Shown one piece after another: positions 32,366-42,248 of a DNA stretch of 64,000 nt. The notes below the pieces were generated by a model. The model was given only the letters and a program-made list of their open reading frames with translations, was not told the origin of the DNA and did no database searches. Both the position numbers and the translations under genes were made by a program. This DNA is from Acidimicrobiia bacterium (lineage in GTDB: Bacteria; Acidobacteriota; Vicinamibacteria; Vicinamibacterales; CAVVIG01), in contig VFZL01000003.1 of assembly GCA_016871175.1 (NCBI GenBank), positions 1 to 64,000 of the forward strand, written 5' to 3'. How positions within the stretch are numbered: the first letter of the stretch is position 1; every line of letters begins with the position of its first letter.

Positions 32366-34285
32366 TTGAGAATGACCCGTATGGGAGGCGCCGCCGAACG
32401 CAGCGGGGGTCTTCGGCCGCGAGCGGAGGAACCGGTGTCCAAAGGCGGCGCCCCTAAGAAGGGGCTCACCCCAGGCGCCTGGCAAGAGGCCCGGGCGTTG
32501 ATCTGGATTCACCGCCAACGGCTCGCGGTGGGCCTCGCTCTCATGCTGGTGAATCGCGCGGCCGGCCTGGTCCTCCCCCTGACGTCCAAGTTCCTCATGG
32601 ACGACGTGGTCGGACGCCAGCGGTGGGATCTGCTGTCAACGCTCGCCTTCGCCGCGGGTATCGCGACAGTGGTCGAATCCAGTTCCTCGTTCGCGCTCTC
32701 TCAAGTGCTCGGCGTGGCGGCACAGCGGGCCATTACCGACATGCGCAAACAGGTCGAGGGGCACGTGATGCGTCTGCCCATCCGCTTCTTCGATTCCACC
32801 AAGAGCGGCATGCTCATCTCGCGGATCATGACCGACGCCGAAGGCATCAGGAACCTGGTCGGCACCGGCCTCGTTCAGCTCACGGGCTCGATGGTAACGG
32901 CCGTCGTCTCGCTGGGCATCCTGCTGTACTTGAATTGGCGCCTGACGGCGATGACCATCCTCGTCCTTGGCGTGTTCGGAGGCGGTATGGCCACCGCGTT
33001 CGCGCGCCTGCGGCCACTGTTCCGTGAGCGCGGCAAGATCAACGCCGAGGTGACCGGTCGCCTCGCCGAAACGCTCGGCGGCGTCCGGATCGTCAAGGCC
33101 TACACGGCGGAGAAGCGGGAGGAGCTCGTGTTCGCGAAGGGCGCGCACCGCCTGCTCCGCAACGTCGCCCAGTCCCTGACCGGCGTATCCGCGGTCTCCG
33201 CCTTTGCCACGCTCGTCCTGGGAGCGATTGGTATCGTGATGATTCTGGTCGGCGGATCCTCGATTCAGGCCGGCCGAATGACGGTTGGCGATTTCGTCGC
33301 GTACCTGATGTTCACGGGGCTGATGGCGTTCCCGGTGATCCAACTCGCGTCGATTGGCACCCAGATCTCCGAGGCATTTGCCGGGCTCGATCGTATCCGG
33401 GAGATCCGCCAGATGGCGACCGAAGACGACGAGGACGAGACGCGCGCGTCAATGCCAAACGTCAAGGGGGACGTCGCGTTCGAGGACGTCACGTTCGAGT
33501 ACACGCCCGGGGTGCCCGTGCTCAAGCACGTCACGTTCAAGGCGCCCGCGGGCACCACGACCGCGCTGGTGGGATCGAGCGGGTCCGGAAAGAGCACGCT
33601 GATCTCGTTGGCCATGACCTTCAATCGCCCGTTGGCGGGCAAGGTGCTGGTCGATGGACAGGACCTGACGACGGTCAAGCTGCGTGATTACCGGGAACAC
33701 CTGGGCGTGGTGCTCCAGGACAACTTCCTGTTCGACGGCACCGTCGCCGAGAACATCGCGTACGCCCGCCCGCACGTCACACGGGAAGAGATTGTGGCGG
33801 TCAGCCGAATCGCCCACTGCGACGAGTTCATCCAGAGCTTCGAGAAGGGCTACGATACCGTCGTCGGGGAACGAGGGGTACGGCTGTCCGGGGGGCAGCG
33901 ACAGCGGGTGGCCATCGCGCGTGCCATCCTTGCGAACCCACGGATTCTGATCCTCGACGAGGCGACGTCGAGTCTCGACAGCGAAAGCGAGGCACTCATT
34001 CAGGACGGGCTACACTCGCTTCGCCAGGGACGAACGACCTTCGTCATCGCCCATCGGCTGTCGACGATCCGCAGCGCGGATCAGATTCTTGTGCTCGAGC
34101 ACGGTGAAATCGTCGAGCGCGGCACGCACGACACGCTCTTGGCGAAAGGTGGACGGTACCGGCAACTGCACGACAAGCAATACAACTTCGAGCGGGATCG
34201 GTTCATCAACCCGGGAGAGGACTTCACGCCCGAGCCTGTGATCCCCGATCTTCCCAAGGCGTCGGGAGCGGGCGGCGCGTTGTAG
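32366..34285 (+). CDS. ABC exporter, fused permease and ATPase (MsbA-like)
   Basis: 639 residues from TTG 32366; GAGGAG (32355-32360) is 5 bases upstream, while ATG 32372 is 11 away and also possible. Six-segment transmembrane domain to about residue 330, then the nucleotide-binding domain: Walker A VGSSGSGKSTLISLA, Q loop VVLQDNFLFDG, signature LSGGQRQRVA, Walker B ILILDEATSSLDS, and the H loop VIAHRLST. Likely homodimeric exporter; substrate unknown. It is not adjacent to the lpx genes, so a lipid A flippase role is only a guess. Confidence 0.93.
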   Translation: MRMTRMGGAAERSGGLRPRAEEPVSKGGAPKKGLTPGAWQEARALIWIHRQRLAVGLALMLVNRAAGLVLPLTSKFLMDDVVGRQRWDLLSTLAFAAGIATVVESSSSFALSQVLGVAAQRAITDMRKQVEGHVMRLPIRFFDSTKSGMLISRIMTDAEGIRNLVGTGLVQLTGSMVTAVVSLGILLYLNWRLTAMTILVLGVFGGGMATAFARLRPLFRERGKINAEVTGRLAETLGGVRIVKAYTAEKREELVFAKGAHRLLRNVAQSLTGVSAVSAFATLVLGAIGIVMILVGGSSIQAGRMTVGDFVAYLMFTGLMAFPVIQLASIGTQISEAFAGLDRIREIRQMATEDDEDETRASMPNVKGDVAFEDVTFEYTPGVPVLKHVTFKAPAGTTTALVGSSGSGKSTLISLAMTFNRPLAGKVLVDGQDLTTVKLRDYREHLGVVLQDNFLFDGTVAENIAYARPHVTREEIVAVSRIAHCDEFIQSFEKGYDTVVGERGVRLSGGQRQRVAIARAILANPRILILDEATSSLDSESEALIQDGLHSLRQGRTTFVIAHRLSTIRSADQILVLEHGEIVERGTHDTLLAKGGRYRQLHDKQYNFERDRFINPGEDFTPEPVIPDLPKASGAGGAL

Positions 34286-34339
34286 TCGCTCCTGAATGAC
34301 GATGACACCCCCTCCTACAAGGCATACTCGGAGGAACGT

Positions 34340-34894
34340 ATGAGCGCGACGCTGCAGCAACGGGTCACGGGAATCCTGACCTCACCTCAGACGGAGTGGC
34401 CGAGGATCGCCGCGGAAGCAGAAACGGTGTCGGGCTTGTACTCGCGGTACATCGTCCTGCTGGCGGGGATCGGTCCGGTGGCCCTCATCATTCGCTATCC
34501 GGGTGTGAGCACGCTTATCGCGGGGATCGCGCAGTTCGTCATGCAGATGGCCGCGATGATTATCTGCGCGAAGGTGATCGCGTGGCTCGCGCCGAAGTTT
34601 CAGTCGACCGGCGACACGGTTCAGGCGCTGAAGCTGGTGACCTACGCGAACACGCCGTCGTGGGTTGCCGGCATTTCGAACCTCATCCCGTTTCTCGGGC
34701 TGCTGGTGTCGCTCATCGCCGGTCTCTACAGCATCTACCTCTATTACCTGGGCCTCCCCTCGGTGCTCAAGACGCCGGACGGCCAGGTGCTGCCGTTCAT
34801 GATCGTGTCGGCGATCGCGATCATCGTCGTCTTCGTGGTGCTCACCAGCTTCCTCGCCATGTTTGGCATCGTGGGCATGATGAGGATGGTTTGA
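34340..34894 (+). CDS. Yip1-family integral membrane protein
   Basis: 184 residues, five hydrophobic segments, start ATG 34340 with GGAGG 5 bases upstream. Family marks: GILTSPQTEWPRIAAE at the N-terminus and the LVTYANTPSWVAGI motif. Role in bacteria unknown. Same strand as the ABC exporter, 54 bp downstream. Confidence 0.83.
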   Translation: MSATLQQRVTGILTSPQTEWPRIAAEAETVSGLYSRYIVLLAGIGPVALIIRYPGVSTLIAGIAQFVMQMAAMIICAKVIAWLAPKFQSTGDTVQALKLVTYANTPSWVAGISNLIPFLGLLVSLIAGLYSIYLYYLGLPSVLKTPDGQVLPFMIVSAIAIIVVFVVLTSFLAMFGIVGMMRMV

Positions 34895-34988
34895 CGCAGC
34901 CTAGTCCCGGCCGCCAATGATGCTCACGGCGATCTCCGTCTGGACCACAGCTGAACACTCGTTGCAGTGAATCCTCCGAACCGCGAGA

Positions 34989-36404
34989 GTGGTCGTGTTT
35001 CGCCGCCTCTGTAGTCTCGTGCTCGGAGTCGCGATCGTGGCTCAGACCCTGCCCGTCTCTGCGCAAGCACAGGCTCGCAGACGACGCGCCGCGGCGCCGA
35101 CAGGGCGGTTCGATGTTGCGCCGTACCGCGACGCGGCCTCCCGGCTCATCGGCGCTGCCTTGGCAGATCGCGCCGCCTGGCTCCGTCTCGCGGAGCTCAC
35201 CGACACGATTGGCCATCGTTTGAGCGGTTCACCGCAACTGGAACGCGCGATCGCCTGGGCCGTCGATCGGATGACCCGAGACGGCCTCGAGCACGTCCGC
35301 ATCGAGAAAGTCATGGTGCCCAAGTGGGTGCGCGGTGCTGAACGCGCGGACATCCTCGAGCCGTATCCTCATGCGATCGCGATGCTCGGCCTGGGCGATA
35401 GCGTCGGGACGCCACCCGAAGGCATCACGGCCGAGGTGCTGGTCGTCAGCGGCTTCGCGCAACTCGACGAGCGCGCGTCCGACGCGCGCGGCCGCGTCGT
35501 CCTCCTCAACGTTCCGTTCACGACCTACGACGAGACGATGAACGTGCGCGTGACGGGAGCCTCGCGCGCGGCCCGTCACGGCGCTGTGGCGATGCTGATT
35601 CGATCCGTGGGCCCCAACGGCCTTCGCCTACCGCACACGGGGATGCTGCAGTACGCGGCGGATGCCCCGGCGATACCGGCGGCCGCCATCGCCTCGGAGG
35701 ACGCGGATCGCCTGCAGCGTATGGCCGACCGTGGCGACACAGTCGTCGTCCGCCTCCAGATGGAGGCGCGCACGGATGGTGATGTCGAGTCGGCCAACGT
35801 GATCGGCGAGCTCCGTGGACGTGAGCGACCTGACGAGATCGTCGTCGTCGGCGGGCACCTCGATTCGTGGGACGTCGGCGCCGGCGCCCAGGACGACGGC
35901 GGCGGGTGCATTGCGACCTGGGAGGCCGTCCGCCTGATGAAAGCGCTCGGGCTGCGGCCCCGACGCACCGTGCGAGTCGTCCTGTTCACCAACGAAGAAA
36001 ACGGGACGCGAGGCGGCACCGCGTACCGCGACATGCATCGCGCCGAGCTCGCGCAGCACGTGGCCATGTTGGAGTCGGATAGCGGCGTCTTCCGGCCCAC
36101 CGGCTTCGGCTTCACGGGCAGCGCCCGCGCACGGGCGACGGTGATGGTTATTGCGTCGCTCCTTGAAGGCCTCGGCGCCTCGACAATATCGGCCGTAGGC
36201 GGCGGGGCAGACATCGGGCCCAGCGTCGAGGCGGCGCGCATTCCGGCGCTGTCCCTGGACGTCGACGGACCCTACTTCCAGATCCACCATACGCAGGCCG
36301 ACACGGTCGACAAAGTCGATCCGCGGGAGCTTGCCACGTGTGTCGCGGCGATTGCGGTGATGACGTATGTGCTAGCCGAAATGCCCCAGCGCCTGGGCGA
36401 GTAG
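34989..36404 (+). CDS. M28-family zinc metallopeptidase, exported
   Basis: 471 residues, signal peptide in the first 30 (LCSLVLGVAIVAQTLPVSAQAQA). Two-zinc site: H290 in GGHLDSWD, the bridging Asp in AQDDGGG, E in TNEENGTRGG, D in LESDSG, and His in QIHHTQADTVD. A protease-associated insert lies between residues about 130 and 250. Aminopeptidase or carboxypeptidase type; periplasmic. GTG 34989 or GTG 34995 may be the start. Confidence 0.88.
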   Translation: MVVFRRLCSLVLGVAIVAQTLPVSAQAQARRRRAAAPTGRFDVAPYRDAASRLIGAALADRAAWLRLAELTDTIGHRLSGSPQLERAIAWAVDRMTRDGLEHVRIEKVMVPKWVRGAERADILEPYPHAIAMLGLGDSVGTPPEGITAEVLVVSGFAQLDERASDARGRVVLLNVPFTTYDETMNVRVTGASRAARHGAVAMLIRSVGPNGLRLPHTGMLQYAADAPAIPAAAIASEDADRLQRMADRGDTVVVRLQMEARTDGDVESANVIGELRGRERPDEIVVVGGHLDSWDVGAGAQDDGGGCIATWEAVRLMKALGLRPRRTVRVVLFTNEENGTRGGTAYRDMHRAELAQHVAMLESDSGVFRPTGFGFTGSARARATVMVIASLLEGLGASTISAVGGGADIGPSVEAARIPALSLDVDGPYFQIHHTQADTVDKVDPRELATCVAAIAVMTYVLAEMPQRLGE

Positions 36405-36424
36405 CCCATGAGATACTGAAGACC

Positions 36425-37477
36425 GTGCAGCAGCTGTACGCGCGTGTCTCGGCGGGCGTGATTGTGATGGGGATCTCGGCGTGCTCGACGTCAGCTCAAC
36501 CAGCGCGCCAGCCGGCAAGGACTCCGGCGCCCACCGAGATCGTGGCGCGATACGGCGATGCGACGCTCACGCTGGGCGAGGTCGACGCACGCGCTCTGTC
36601 ACAGCCGACGAGCAACTTCGGGTCGATGCGGTTGGCCGACGCGCTGTACGAGGCGCGGCGGGCCGCCATCGACGACATCATCAACATCCGCCTAGTCGAG
36701 CGGGAAGCCAAGGCGCAAGGCATCGAGGTCGCTCCGCTGCTGGAACGCGAGATCACCCACAAGGTCGTGCCGCCGACCGAGCTCGACGTGGCGGCCTGGT
36801 ACAAGGCGAACCCGCAGCGCGTCAACGGCGCTGCCATCGAGCAAGTCCGTGATCCGATTCGCAATCTGCTGATGCAGGAGCGGAGTCAGGAGGCCCGGCG
36901 CGTGTATCTCGACTCTCTTCGGGCCAAGCTGTCGATCTCGGTGTCGCTCGATCCGCCACGCGTGCAGATCGACGCTGCCGGACGGCCGACGCGCGGCCCG
37001 AACGGCGCGCCCATCGAGATCGTCGAGTTCTCGGACTTCCAGTGCCCCTTCTGCCTGAGCGCCTTTCCCACGGTCCAGAAGGTGCTCCAGATCTACGGCG
37101 ACAAGATCCGATTCACCTACCGGCACTACCCGCTGCAGAATCACCCGAACGCCAGACCGGCAGCGGAAGCGTCCGCCTGCGCGGCCGAACAGGGCAAGTT
37201 CTGGGAGTATCACGACCGGTTGTTCACCGACCAGAGCAAGCTGAGCCAAGGGGACCTGCGTCAACACGCGGCGGCGCTTGGCCTCAACGCGATCAACTTC
37301 AATGACTGCCTCGAGAGCAAGCGGTTCGCGCGGCAGGTGGACGAAGACGTGGACGCCGGCAACAAGGTCGGTGTCAACGGTACGCCGGCGTTCTTCATCA
37401 ACGGCCGCATCCTCAGCGGAGCGCAGCCGTTCGACGCATTCAAGCGCATCATCGACGAAGAGCTGGCTGCGCAGTAA
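36425..37477 (+). CDS. DsbA-like thioredoxin-fold lipoprotein with PpiC/SurA-like N-terminal part
   Basis: 350 residues from GTG 36425. Signal peptide ends in a lipobox-like ISAC, so the protein is probably lipid-anchored. Residues about 40-180 are helical and chaperone-like (LVEREAKAQGIEV, LDVAAWYKANP). The C-terminal DsbA-type domain has the active site C207-P-F-C210 in DFQCPFCLSAF and the cis-Pro loop VNGTPAFFING. It should act as a periplasmic thiol oxidoreductase on envelope proteins. Confidence 0.85.
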   Translation: MQQLYARVSAGVIVMGISACSTSAQPARQPARTPAPTEIVARYGDATLTLGEVDARALSQPTSNFGSMRLADALYEARRAAIDDIINIRLVEREAKAQGIEVAPLLEREITHKVVPPTELDVAAWYKANPQRVNGAAIEQVRDPIRNLLMQERSQEARRVYLDSLRAKLSISVSLDPPRVQIDAAGRPTRGPNGAPIEIVEFSDFQCPFCLSAFPTVQKVLQIYGDKIRFTYRHYPLQNHPNARPAAEASACAAEQGKFWEYHDRLFTDQSKLSQGDLRQHAAALGLNAINFNDCLESKRFARQVDEDVDAGNKVGVNGTPAFFINGRILSGAQPFDAFKRIIDEELAAQ

Positions 37478-37491
37478 CCCTGCAGCGGTTC

Positions 37492-37519
37492 AGAGCGGAG
37501 AGCCGAGATCGCTGAGCCT
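37492..37519 (+). repeat. 7-bp repeat AGAGCGG/AGAGCCG (4 units)
   Basis: Units AGAGCGG, AGAGCCG, AGATCGC, TGAGCCT fill the 57-bp gap between two convergent genes. It is the reverse-complement orientation of the CAGCTCT family. Confidence 0.6.
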
Positions 37520-37534
37520 GTCGTGGACTGCGAT

Positions 37535-38419
37535 CTACACGACGCTCGTGACGAGTGAGGCGATGATCGCGGCGAGCGAGGCGGCGACGCAAACGATGGC
37601 GACGATCATGTGGTCGCCCTTCTCCCGAGTCAGCGGATTCAGCCACGTTGACAGCGCATATCCGCCGATGAATCCCCCGGCGTGCGCGAAGTTGTCGATG
37701 CCTGGCAGCAACAGTCCATACGCGAACATGATCACTGCATAGCGCGTGGCCTCGGTACGAATGTGGCTGCTGCCGCTCACGCGCCCGTAATGCACGAGCG
37801 CTCCCACCAGACCGAAGATCGACGCGGACGCCCCGGCCGTGAACGACGCGCCGCTGAGCAATGGGATGTCGATTAGAGACATCGCCGACGTCAGCAGGAA
37901 CCCGCATGCACCGGACACCACGTAGATGATCACCGTCCGAGCCGGCCCTACGATGTCGACGATGGTGGGGCCGAGATTCCAGACGCCCATCATATTGAGC
38001 ATGATGTGAAGCAGGTTCCAGTGCAGCCAGCTCGCGCTCAGCACCGTCCACCACGCGCCAAGCCCGATCACCGGCACTCCGCCGCTGGCGCCGAATCGAA
38101 GCATCGCTGTCCGACTCGGCGACAGGAAGTCGAGCGGATTCAGGCTCCGGAACGGACTTGCACCGGAGGTGACCAGCGTCAGCGCATACAGAACTCCGCA
38201 CGCGCCGATCACGAATGGCACGACACCCATGTCGGTACCGAGCCGGCGCAGCAGCGGCGCAAACCCCCACAGCCCGGGATTCGCCCGGCCGCAGGTATAG
38301 CAACGGCCGTCATTCACACCAACCAGGGATCCGCACGATGGACACACGACCGAGCCGGACGTTTTGCGGTTCAGCACTTGACGATCATAGGCCAGGTTGG
38401 CCTGGCCTACCCGGCTCAC
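37535..38419 (-). CDS. Rhomboid-family intramembrane serine protease with zinc ribbon
   Basis: 294 residues. N-terminal zinc ribbon ([18 protein letters not shown]), then six or seven membrane segments. The rhomboid core is intact: [15 protein letters not shown], catalytic Ser in [14 protein letters not shown], catalytic His in [12 protein letters not shown]. Start GTG 38419 overlaps the typA stop as GTGA; GTG 38377 is an alternative and would remove a stretch encoded by a short repeat. Cleaves membrane proteins within the bilayer; substrates unknown. Confidence 0.86.
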   Translation of the reverse strand: MSRVGQANLAYDRQVLNRKTSGSVVCPSCGSLVGVNDGRCYTCGRANPGLWGFAPLLRRLGTDMGVVPFVIGACGVLYALTLVTSGASPFRSLNPLDFLSPSRTAMLRFGASGGVPVIGLGAWWTVLSASWLHWNLLHIMLNMMGVWNLGPTIVDIVGPARTVIIYVVSGACGFLLTSAMSLIDIPLLSGASFTAGASASIFGLVGALVHYGRVSGSSHIRTEATRYAVIMFAYGLLLPGIDNFAHAGGFIGGYALSTWLNPLTREKGDHMIVAIVCVAASLAAIIASLVTSVV

Positions 38420-38420
38420 C
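38392..38420 (-). repeat. 9-bp repeat-like stretch, ACCTGGCCY units
   Basis: The junction of typA and the rhomboid gene contains successive units close to ACCTGGCCT / ACCCGGCTC / ACCTGGTC. A similar run (ACCTGGCCC, ACGCGGCCT, ACCTGGCG) is at 43470-43495, near the 5-prime end of lysC. A weaker, third repeat class. Confidence 0.35.
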
Positions 38421-40281
38421 TGGTCTCGTCTTTCGACTTCGGCCGCATGTTCGCCGCGAGGATCCGCTTGCGCAAGCGGATGCTCGACGGCGTGATCTCC
38501 ACCAACTCATCGTCGTTGATGAACTCGATCGCCTGCTCGAGCCCGAGCTTGCGTGGTGGGATGAGGCGTATGGCTTCGTCGGCCGTGGACGCGCGCATGT
38601 TCGTCTGTTTCTTTTCTTTCGTGATATTGACGTCCATGTCCGCGGTGCGCGAGTTCTCCCCGATGATCATGCCCTCGTAGACTTGCGTGCCGGGGTCGAT
38701 GAAGATTTCTCCGCGTTCCTGCAGGTTGAAGATGGCGTAGGCCGTCCCGACGCCTGGACGATCCGCGATGAGCACGCCGTTCTGGCGTGACGCAATCGCG
38801 CCGTACCAGGGCTCCCAGCTCGAGAAGAGATGATTCATGATGCCGGTGCCCTTGGTGTCGGTCATGAACTGGGAACGGAACCCGATCAAGCCACGTGCTG
38901 GAATTCGGAATTCGAGGCGGACGCGTCCGCTTCCGTTGTTGACCATCTTCGTCATTGTGCCCTTGCGCTCACCCACCTTCGCAATGACGATCCCCTGGTG
39001 ATCCTCGGGCACATCGATGACAAGTTCCTCTATCGGCTCGTGCCTCACGCCGCCGATGTCCTTGGTGACGATGTCCGGCTGTGACACCTGGAGCTCGAAC
39101 CCCTCGCGGCGCATCATCTCGATCAGAATGGAGAGCTGCAGCTCCCCACGTCCAACGACTTTCATCTGCTCCGGTGTGTCGGTCGCCTCCACGCGAATCG
39201 AGACGTTGCCGAGCAGCTCGCGATCGAGCCTGTCCTTGATCTGGCGAGAGGTCACGTACTGCCCTTCACGGCCGGCCATCGGGGACGTGTTGACGCCGAA
39301 GACCATCGACACCGTCGGTTCGTCGATCGCGGTCGGCGGAATAGCCGACGGGTGCTCCGCATCGGCGATGGTCTCCCCGATTGTGATGTGTTCGATGCCC
39401 GCGAGACAAACGATGTCACCGGCGGACGCCTGGTCGATCTCGATTCGTTTGAGGCCGTCGAAGGCGTAGAGCTTGGTGACCTTGGTCGTCAGGAGGCTTC
39501 CATCGAGCTTGCATACCGACACGGCATCACCGATCCGGACGGTCCCATTGAAGATGCGACCGATGGCGATGCGGCCGAGGTAGTCGCTCGAATCCAGGTT
39601 CGCGACCAGCAGTTGCAGCGACGCGTCCGCGCTCCCCCGGGGAGGAGGCACGTGGTCGACCACGGCGTCGAACAAAGGTCGCAGGTCGGCCCCGGTCGTG
39701 TCCGCATCCAGACTCGCCGTCCCGACCTTCGCGTTCGTGTAGAGCACGGGAAACTCGAGCTGCTCTTCCGTGGCATCGAGATCGATGAAGAGGTCGTAGA
39801 TTTCATTCAAGACCTCCTGCGGCCGTGCGTCAGGTCGATCGATCTTGTTCATCACGACGATGGGGGTCAGGCTCCGTTCGAGCGCCTTCCGGAGCACGAA
39901 TCGCGTCTGCGGCAGCGGGCCCTCCGAGGCGTCGACGAGCAAGATCACGCCATCGACCATCGAGAGTGTCCGCTCGACTTCCCCGCCGAAGTCCGCGTGG
40001 CCCGGTGTGTCGACGATATTGATGAGAACGTCCTTGTAGTGAACCGCGGTGTTCTTGGCGAGGATCGTGATACCCCGCTCGCGCTCGAGGTCGATGCTGT
40101 CCAACGCACGCTCGGCCACACGCTCGTTCGCACGGAACGTGCCGCTCTGATGCAGCAGGGCATCCACCAGGGTCGTCTTGCCGTGGTCGACGTGCGCGAT
40201 GATCGCCACGTTGCGTCGGAGCGGGTTGGCGATTTCAACCCCGCGGGGTGGGAACGAACGAGCATCAGCGGGCACGGGCAT
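38416..40281 (-). CDS. typA: GTP-binding protein TypA/BipA
   Basis: 621 residues. Translational GTPase: G1 [13 protein letters not shown], switch [13 protein letters not shown]3 [13 protein letters not shown]4 NKIDRPDA. Downstream domains resemble EF-G III/V and end in the TypA-specific tail ([24 protein letters not shown]). It binds the 70S ribosome and aids assembly at low temperature or stress (established). Confidence 0.96.
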   Translation of the reverse strand: MPVPADARSFPPRGVEIANPLRRNVAIIAHVDHGKTTLVDALLHQSGTFRANERVAERALDSIDLERERGITILAKNTAVHYKDVLINIVDTPGHADFGGEVERTLSMVDGVILLVDASEGPLPQTRFVLRKALERSLTPIVVMNKIDRPDARPQEVLNEIYDLFIDLDATEEQLEFPVLYTNAKVGTASLDADTTGADLRPLFDAVVDHVPPPRGSADASLQLLVANLDSSDYLGRIAIGRIFNGTVRIGDAVSVCKLDGSLLTTKVTKLYAFDGLKRIEIDQASAGDIVCLAGIEHITIGETIADAEHPSAIPPTAIDEPTVSMVFGVNTSPMAGREGQYVTSRQIKDRLDRELLGNVSIRVEATDTPEQMKVVGRGELQLSILIEMMRREGFELQVSQPDIVTKDIGGVRHEPIEELVIDVPEDHQGIVIAKVGERKGTMTKMVNNGSGRVRLEFRIPARGLIGFRSQFMTDTKGTGIMNHLFSSWEPWYGAIASRQNGVLIADRPGVGTAYAIFNLQERGEIFIDPGTQVYEGMIIGENSRTADMDVNITKEKKQTNMRASTADEAIRLIPPRKLGLEQAIEFINDDELVEITPSSIRLRKRILAANMRPKSKDETR

Positions 40282-40298
40282 CTATTCAGTATACAGAC

Positions 40299-40372
40299 CG
40301 GGTTCGCGGGTTCAGGGGTTCCTGGGTTCAGGGTTGGGGATCCGGGGTTCCAGGTTCTCGGTTCTCAGGTCC
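40299..40372 (-). repeat. 8-bp repeat island, consensus NGGGTTCN
   Basis: CGGGTTCG, CGGGTTCA, GGGGTTCC, TGGGTTCA are perfect 8-bp units, followed by degenerate ones to about 40372. It fills the 172-bp gap between typA and the next minus-strand gene; the remainder of that gap shows no gene. Confidence 0.8.
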
Positions 40373-40453
40373 GGGCAGACGGGGTTGCTCGCGCGCCGGC
40401 AACCTGCGAGCGTTCGAGCCTCTGAGCGTTCGCGCCTTGGAAACGCTTCAGCC

Positions 40454-41704
40454 CTAGAAGAGCGGATGGATGTTCGCAAACAGCGACAGGCAGAGCATGT
40501 ACAGCATCGCGAACACGACGAGCGCGGCCGAGAAGAGCGCACGTGACGGCAGGGCGGCCACACCGATGAAGAACGGGAACAGCACCGAGCAATAGCGACC
40601 GAGGCCCTCATACTGGCTCGATGACAGCGGCAACCACAGATTGGCCGCCATGAAGAGCCCGTACGCCGCACCCAATCGGTACCAAACGAAGGGCGTCGCC
40701 AGCACGAACAAGAGGCTCGTCACCCCGTTGAGCGTGTCGTACAGCGCCATCCGTTCGCCGGCGAGGTAGTCGTACGGCCGACTGACCAACGCTTGGACGA
40801 GCTGCAACAAGGCTACGCCTGGTGCGCCACCCGGGTAGTAGCCCCAACGTTGGATGGTAGCGAACCACTCCAGGGGGCGCCCGCTCAAGATGTACACGAA
40901 GAACGAAAACGCACCGATCCCGCACGGCACCAAGAAGAGGGCGCTCAGCGCCAGCAGGCGTTCTCGTGCGTGTGCGCGTGTGCGCTCAGGTTCCGGTTCC
41001 ATCGGCGTCTCCACGCCATCGTGGGCATGCGGTGTCTCCGAGCCGCGAAACACGCTCGTCCAGACCAGCCACGCCAACGCCGGCACAATCAGGATGCCGT
41101 TGACCCGCGTCGCGGTGGCGATCGCGCCACACACGCCGCCAAGCAGCCAGCGGCGCGTGCGAAACGCGTAGAACGTCCAGACACACGCGGCGAGGAAGGT
41201 GGCCTCGGTGTACACCGCGCCGAAGAAGTACGCGAACGGGAACACCGCTGTGAGCATCAGCACACGTGCGGACCGACGGGGCGACAGGTCGAGCCCCGCC
41301 AGCTTGTACAGGCCCACCATGGCGAGCGCGAACGCCAGCCACGAGACGACGACGCCGCCAATGTACAGATCGGAGGCTGCAGGGCCGAGCAACCGGCCCA
41401 CATGCCGCATGAGCAGCGGGTAAACGGGAAAGAACGCGATCGTATCCCGGCCATCCGGGGTGTAGTGATAGCCGAAGCGGGCGATTTGGAAGTACCAGCC
41501 CGAATCGTACCGGGCGAGCGCATCCCAAAACGGCTCGGTCTGGTTGAACACCGTGAACTGCGCCCGCTGATAGTCGGGGAACGCGACGTTGGCCAGAAAA
41601 GAGAGCACCGCAGAGCCGACGCGAAACGCCAGCGCCAGGACACCGACGGCGAGGGCCATTGGCACGCGTCGGAGCAACACGCGAGCCCGTGTTCGTCGAA
41701 TCAC
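40454..41704 (-). CDS. PIG-V/mannosyltransferase-like multipass membrane glycosyltransferase
   Basis: 416 residues, about 10 hydrophobic segments. A DE-type pair early in the first loop (FWDALARYDSGWYFQIARFGY) and the TPDGRDTIAFFPVYPLLMRH motif match GT-C mannosyltransferases of the PIG-V/Gpi18 kind, which use lipid-linked mannose. Bacterial members' acceptors are unknown. GTG 41704 is used; ATG 41659 is a later candidate. FmdB-type gene diverges 140 bp away. Confidence 0.8.
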   Translation of the reverse strand: MIRRTRARVLLRRVPMALAVGVLALAFRVGSAVLSFLANVAFPDYQRAQFTVFNQTEPFWDALARYDSGWYFQIARFGYHYTPDGRDTIAFFPVYPLLMRHVGRLLGPAASDLYIGGVVVSWLAFALAMVGLYKLAGLDLSPRRSARVLMLTAVFPFAYFFGAVYTEATFLAACVWTFYAFRTRRWLLGGVCGAIATATRVNGILIVPALAWLVWTSVFRGSETPHAHDGVETPMEPEPERTRAHARERLLALSALFLVPCGIGAFSFFVYILSGRPLEWFATIQRWGYYPGGAPGVALLQLVQALVSRPYDYLAGERMALYDTLNGVTSLLFVLATPFVWYRLGAAYGLFMAANLWLPLSSSQYEGLGRYCSVLFPFFIGVAALPSRALFSAALVVFAMLYMLCLSLFANIHPLF

Positions 41705-41843
41705 GACAAATCCCGCAGCGGCCTCAGGACCCTCGGCACGGCCCTCGTGCCGATAAGTGGGCTAACAGAGGGTGCGCGCCCGCTGAGGTGCGGCCAACGA
41801 GGTACATGGGCATGCCGTCCGGAATTTTGCAATGATACAAGAT

Positions 41844-42071
41844 ATGCCGCTTTTCGAGTACGCCTGCCGCGACTGTGGCCACCATTTCGAGTATTTGACG
41901 CGTGCCGGAGACAGCCCGAGCTGCCCGGCCTGCGCCAGCGTGACCTTGGAGAAGCAACTCTCCGTGTTTGCGGTCAGCACCCACGAAGGGGCACCGCAAC
42001 GCGAGGCGTCGCCGACGCCGTGCGGGATGTGCGGAGACCCGCGGGGTCCGGGCGCGTGTAGCATCAATTGA
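41844..42071 (+). CDS. FmdB-type zinc-ribbon protein
   Basis: 75 residues. The opening MPLFEYACRDCGHHFE and the second pair SCPACAS form a four-Cys zinc ribbon; a C-terminal CGMCGD adds two more Cys. Start ATG 41844 (an ATG at 41832 would add four residues before the conserved MPLFEY). Regulatory or accessory role in formamidase clusters in other bacteria; here isolated. The 177 bp after it hold only GC-rich hairpins. Confidence 0.85.
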   Translation: MPLFEYACRDCGHHFEYLTRAGDSPSCPACASVTLEKQLSVFAVSTHEGAPQREASPTPCGMCGDPRGPGACSIN

Positions 42072-42141
42072 GGGGGCTCTGCCCACACCCCGGCTCGGTC
42101 GCTCACGGGGCCCCAACACGCCGTGCCGCTGTCTGTTCACC

Positions 42142-42162
42142 CCAGGGCCCCCTGCCCCCTGG
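42142..42162. terminator. GC-rich hairpin between convergent genes
   Basis: CCAGGG (42142-42147) can pair with CCCTGG (42157-42162) over a 9-base loop, in the 177-bp gap between the FmdB-type gene and lysC. No T tract. It may end transcripts from both sides; weak. Confidence 0.3.
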
Positions 42163-42248
42163 TCCGGGGGCGCGCGGTCTATGCGCGCCGCCGCTCTGCG
42201 GCCGGCGCGACTCACCCGGCACGGCTGGCCGATCGCCGCAGAACGCCT

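Noticed and set aside
40793-42061. 422-residue open frame on the plus strand
   Set aside because: Antisense to the PIG-V-like gene and overlaps the FmdB-type gene in another frame; composition Arg/His/Gln-rich noise.
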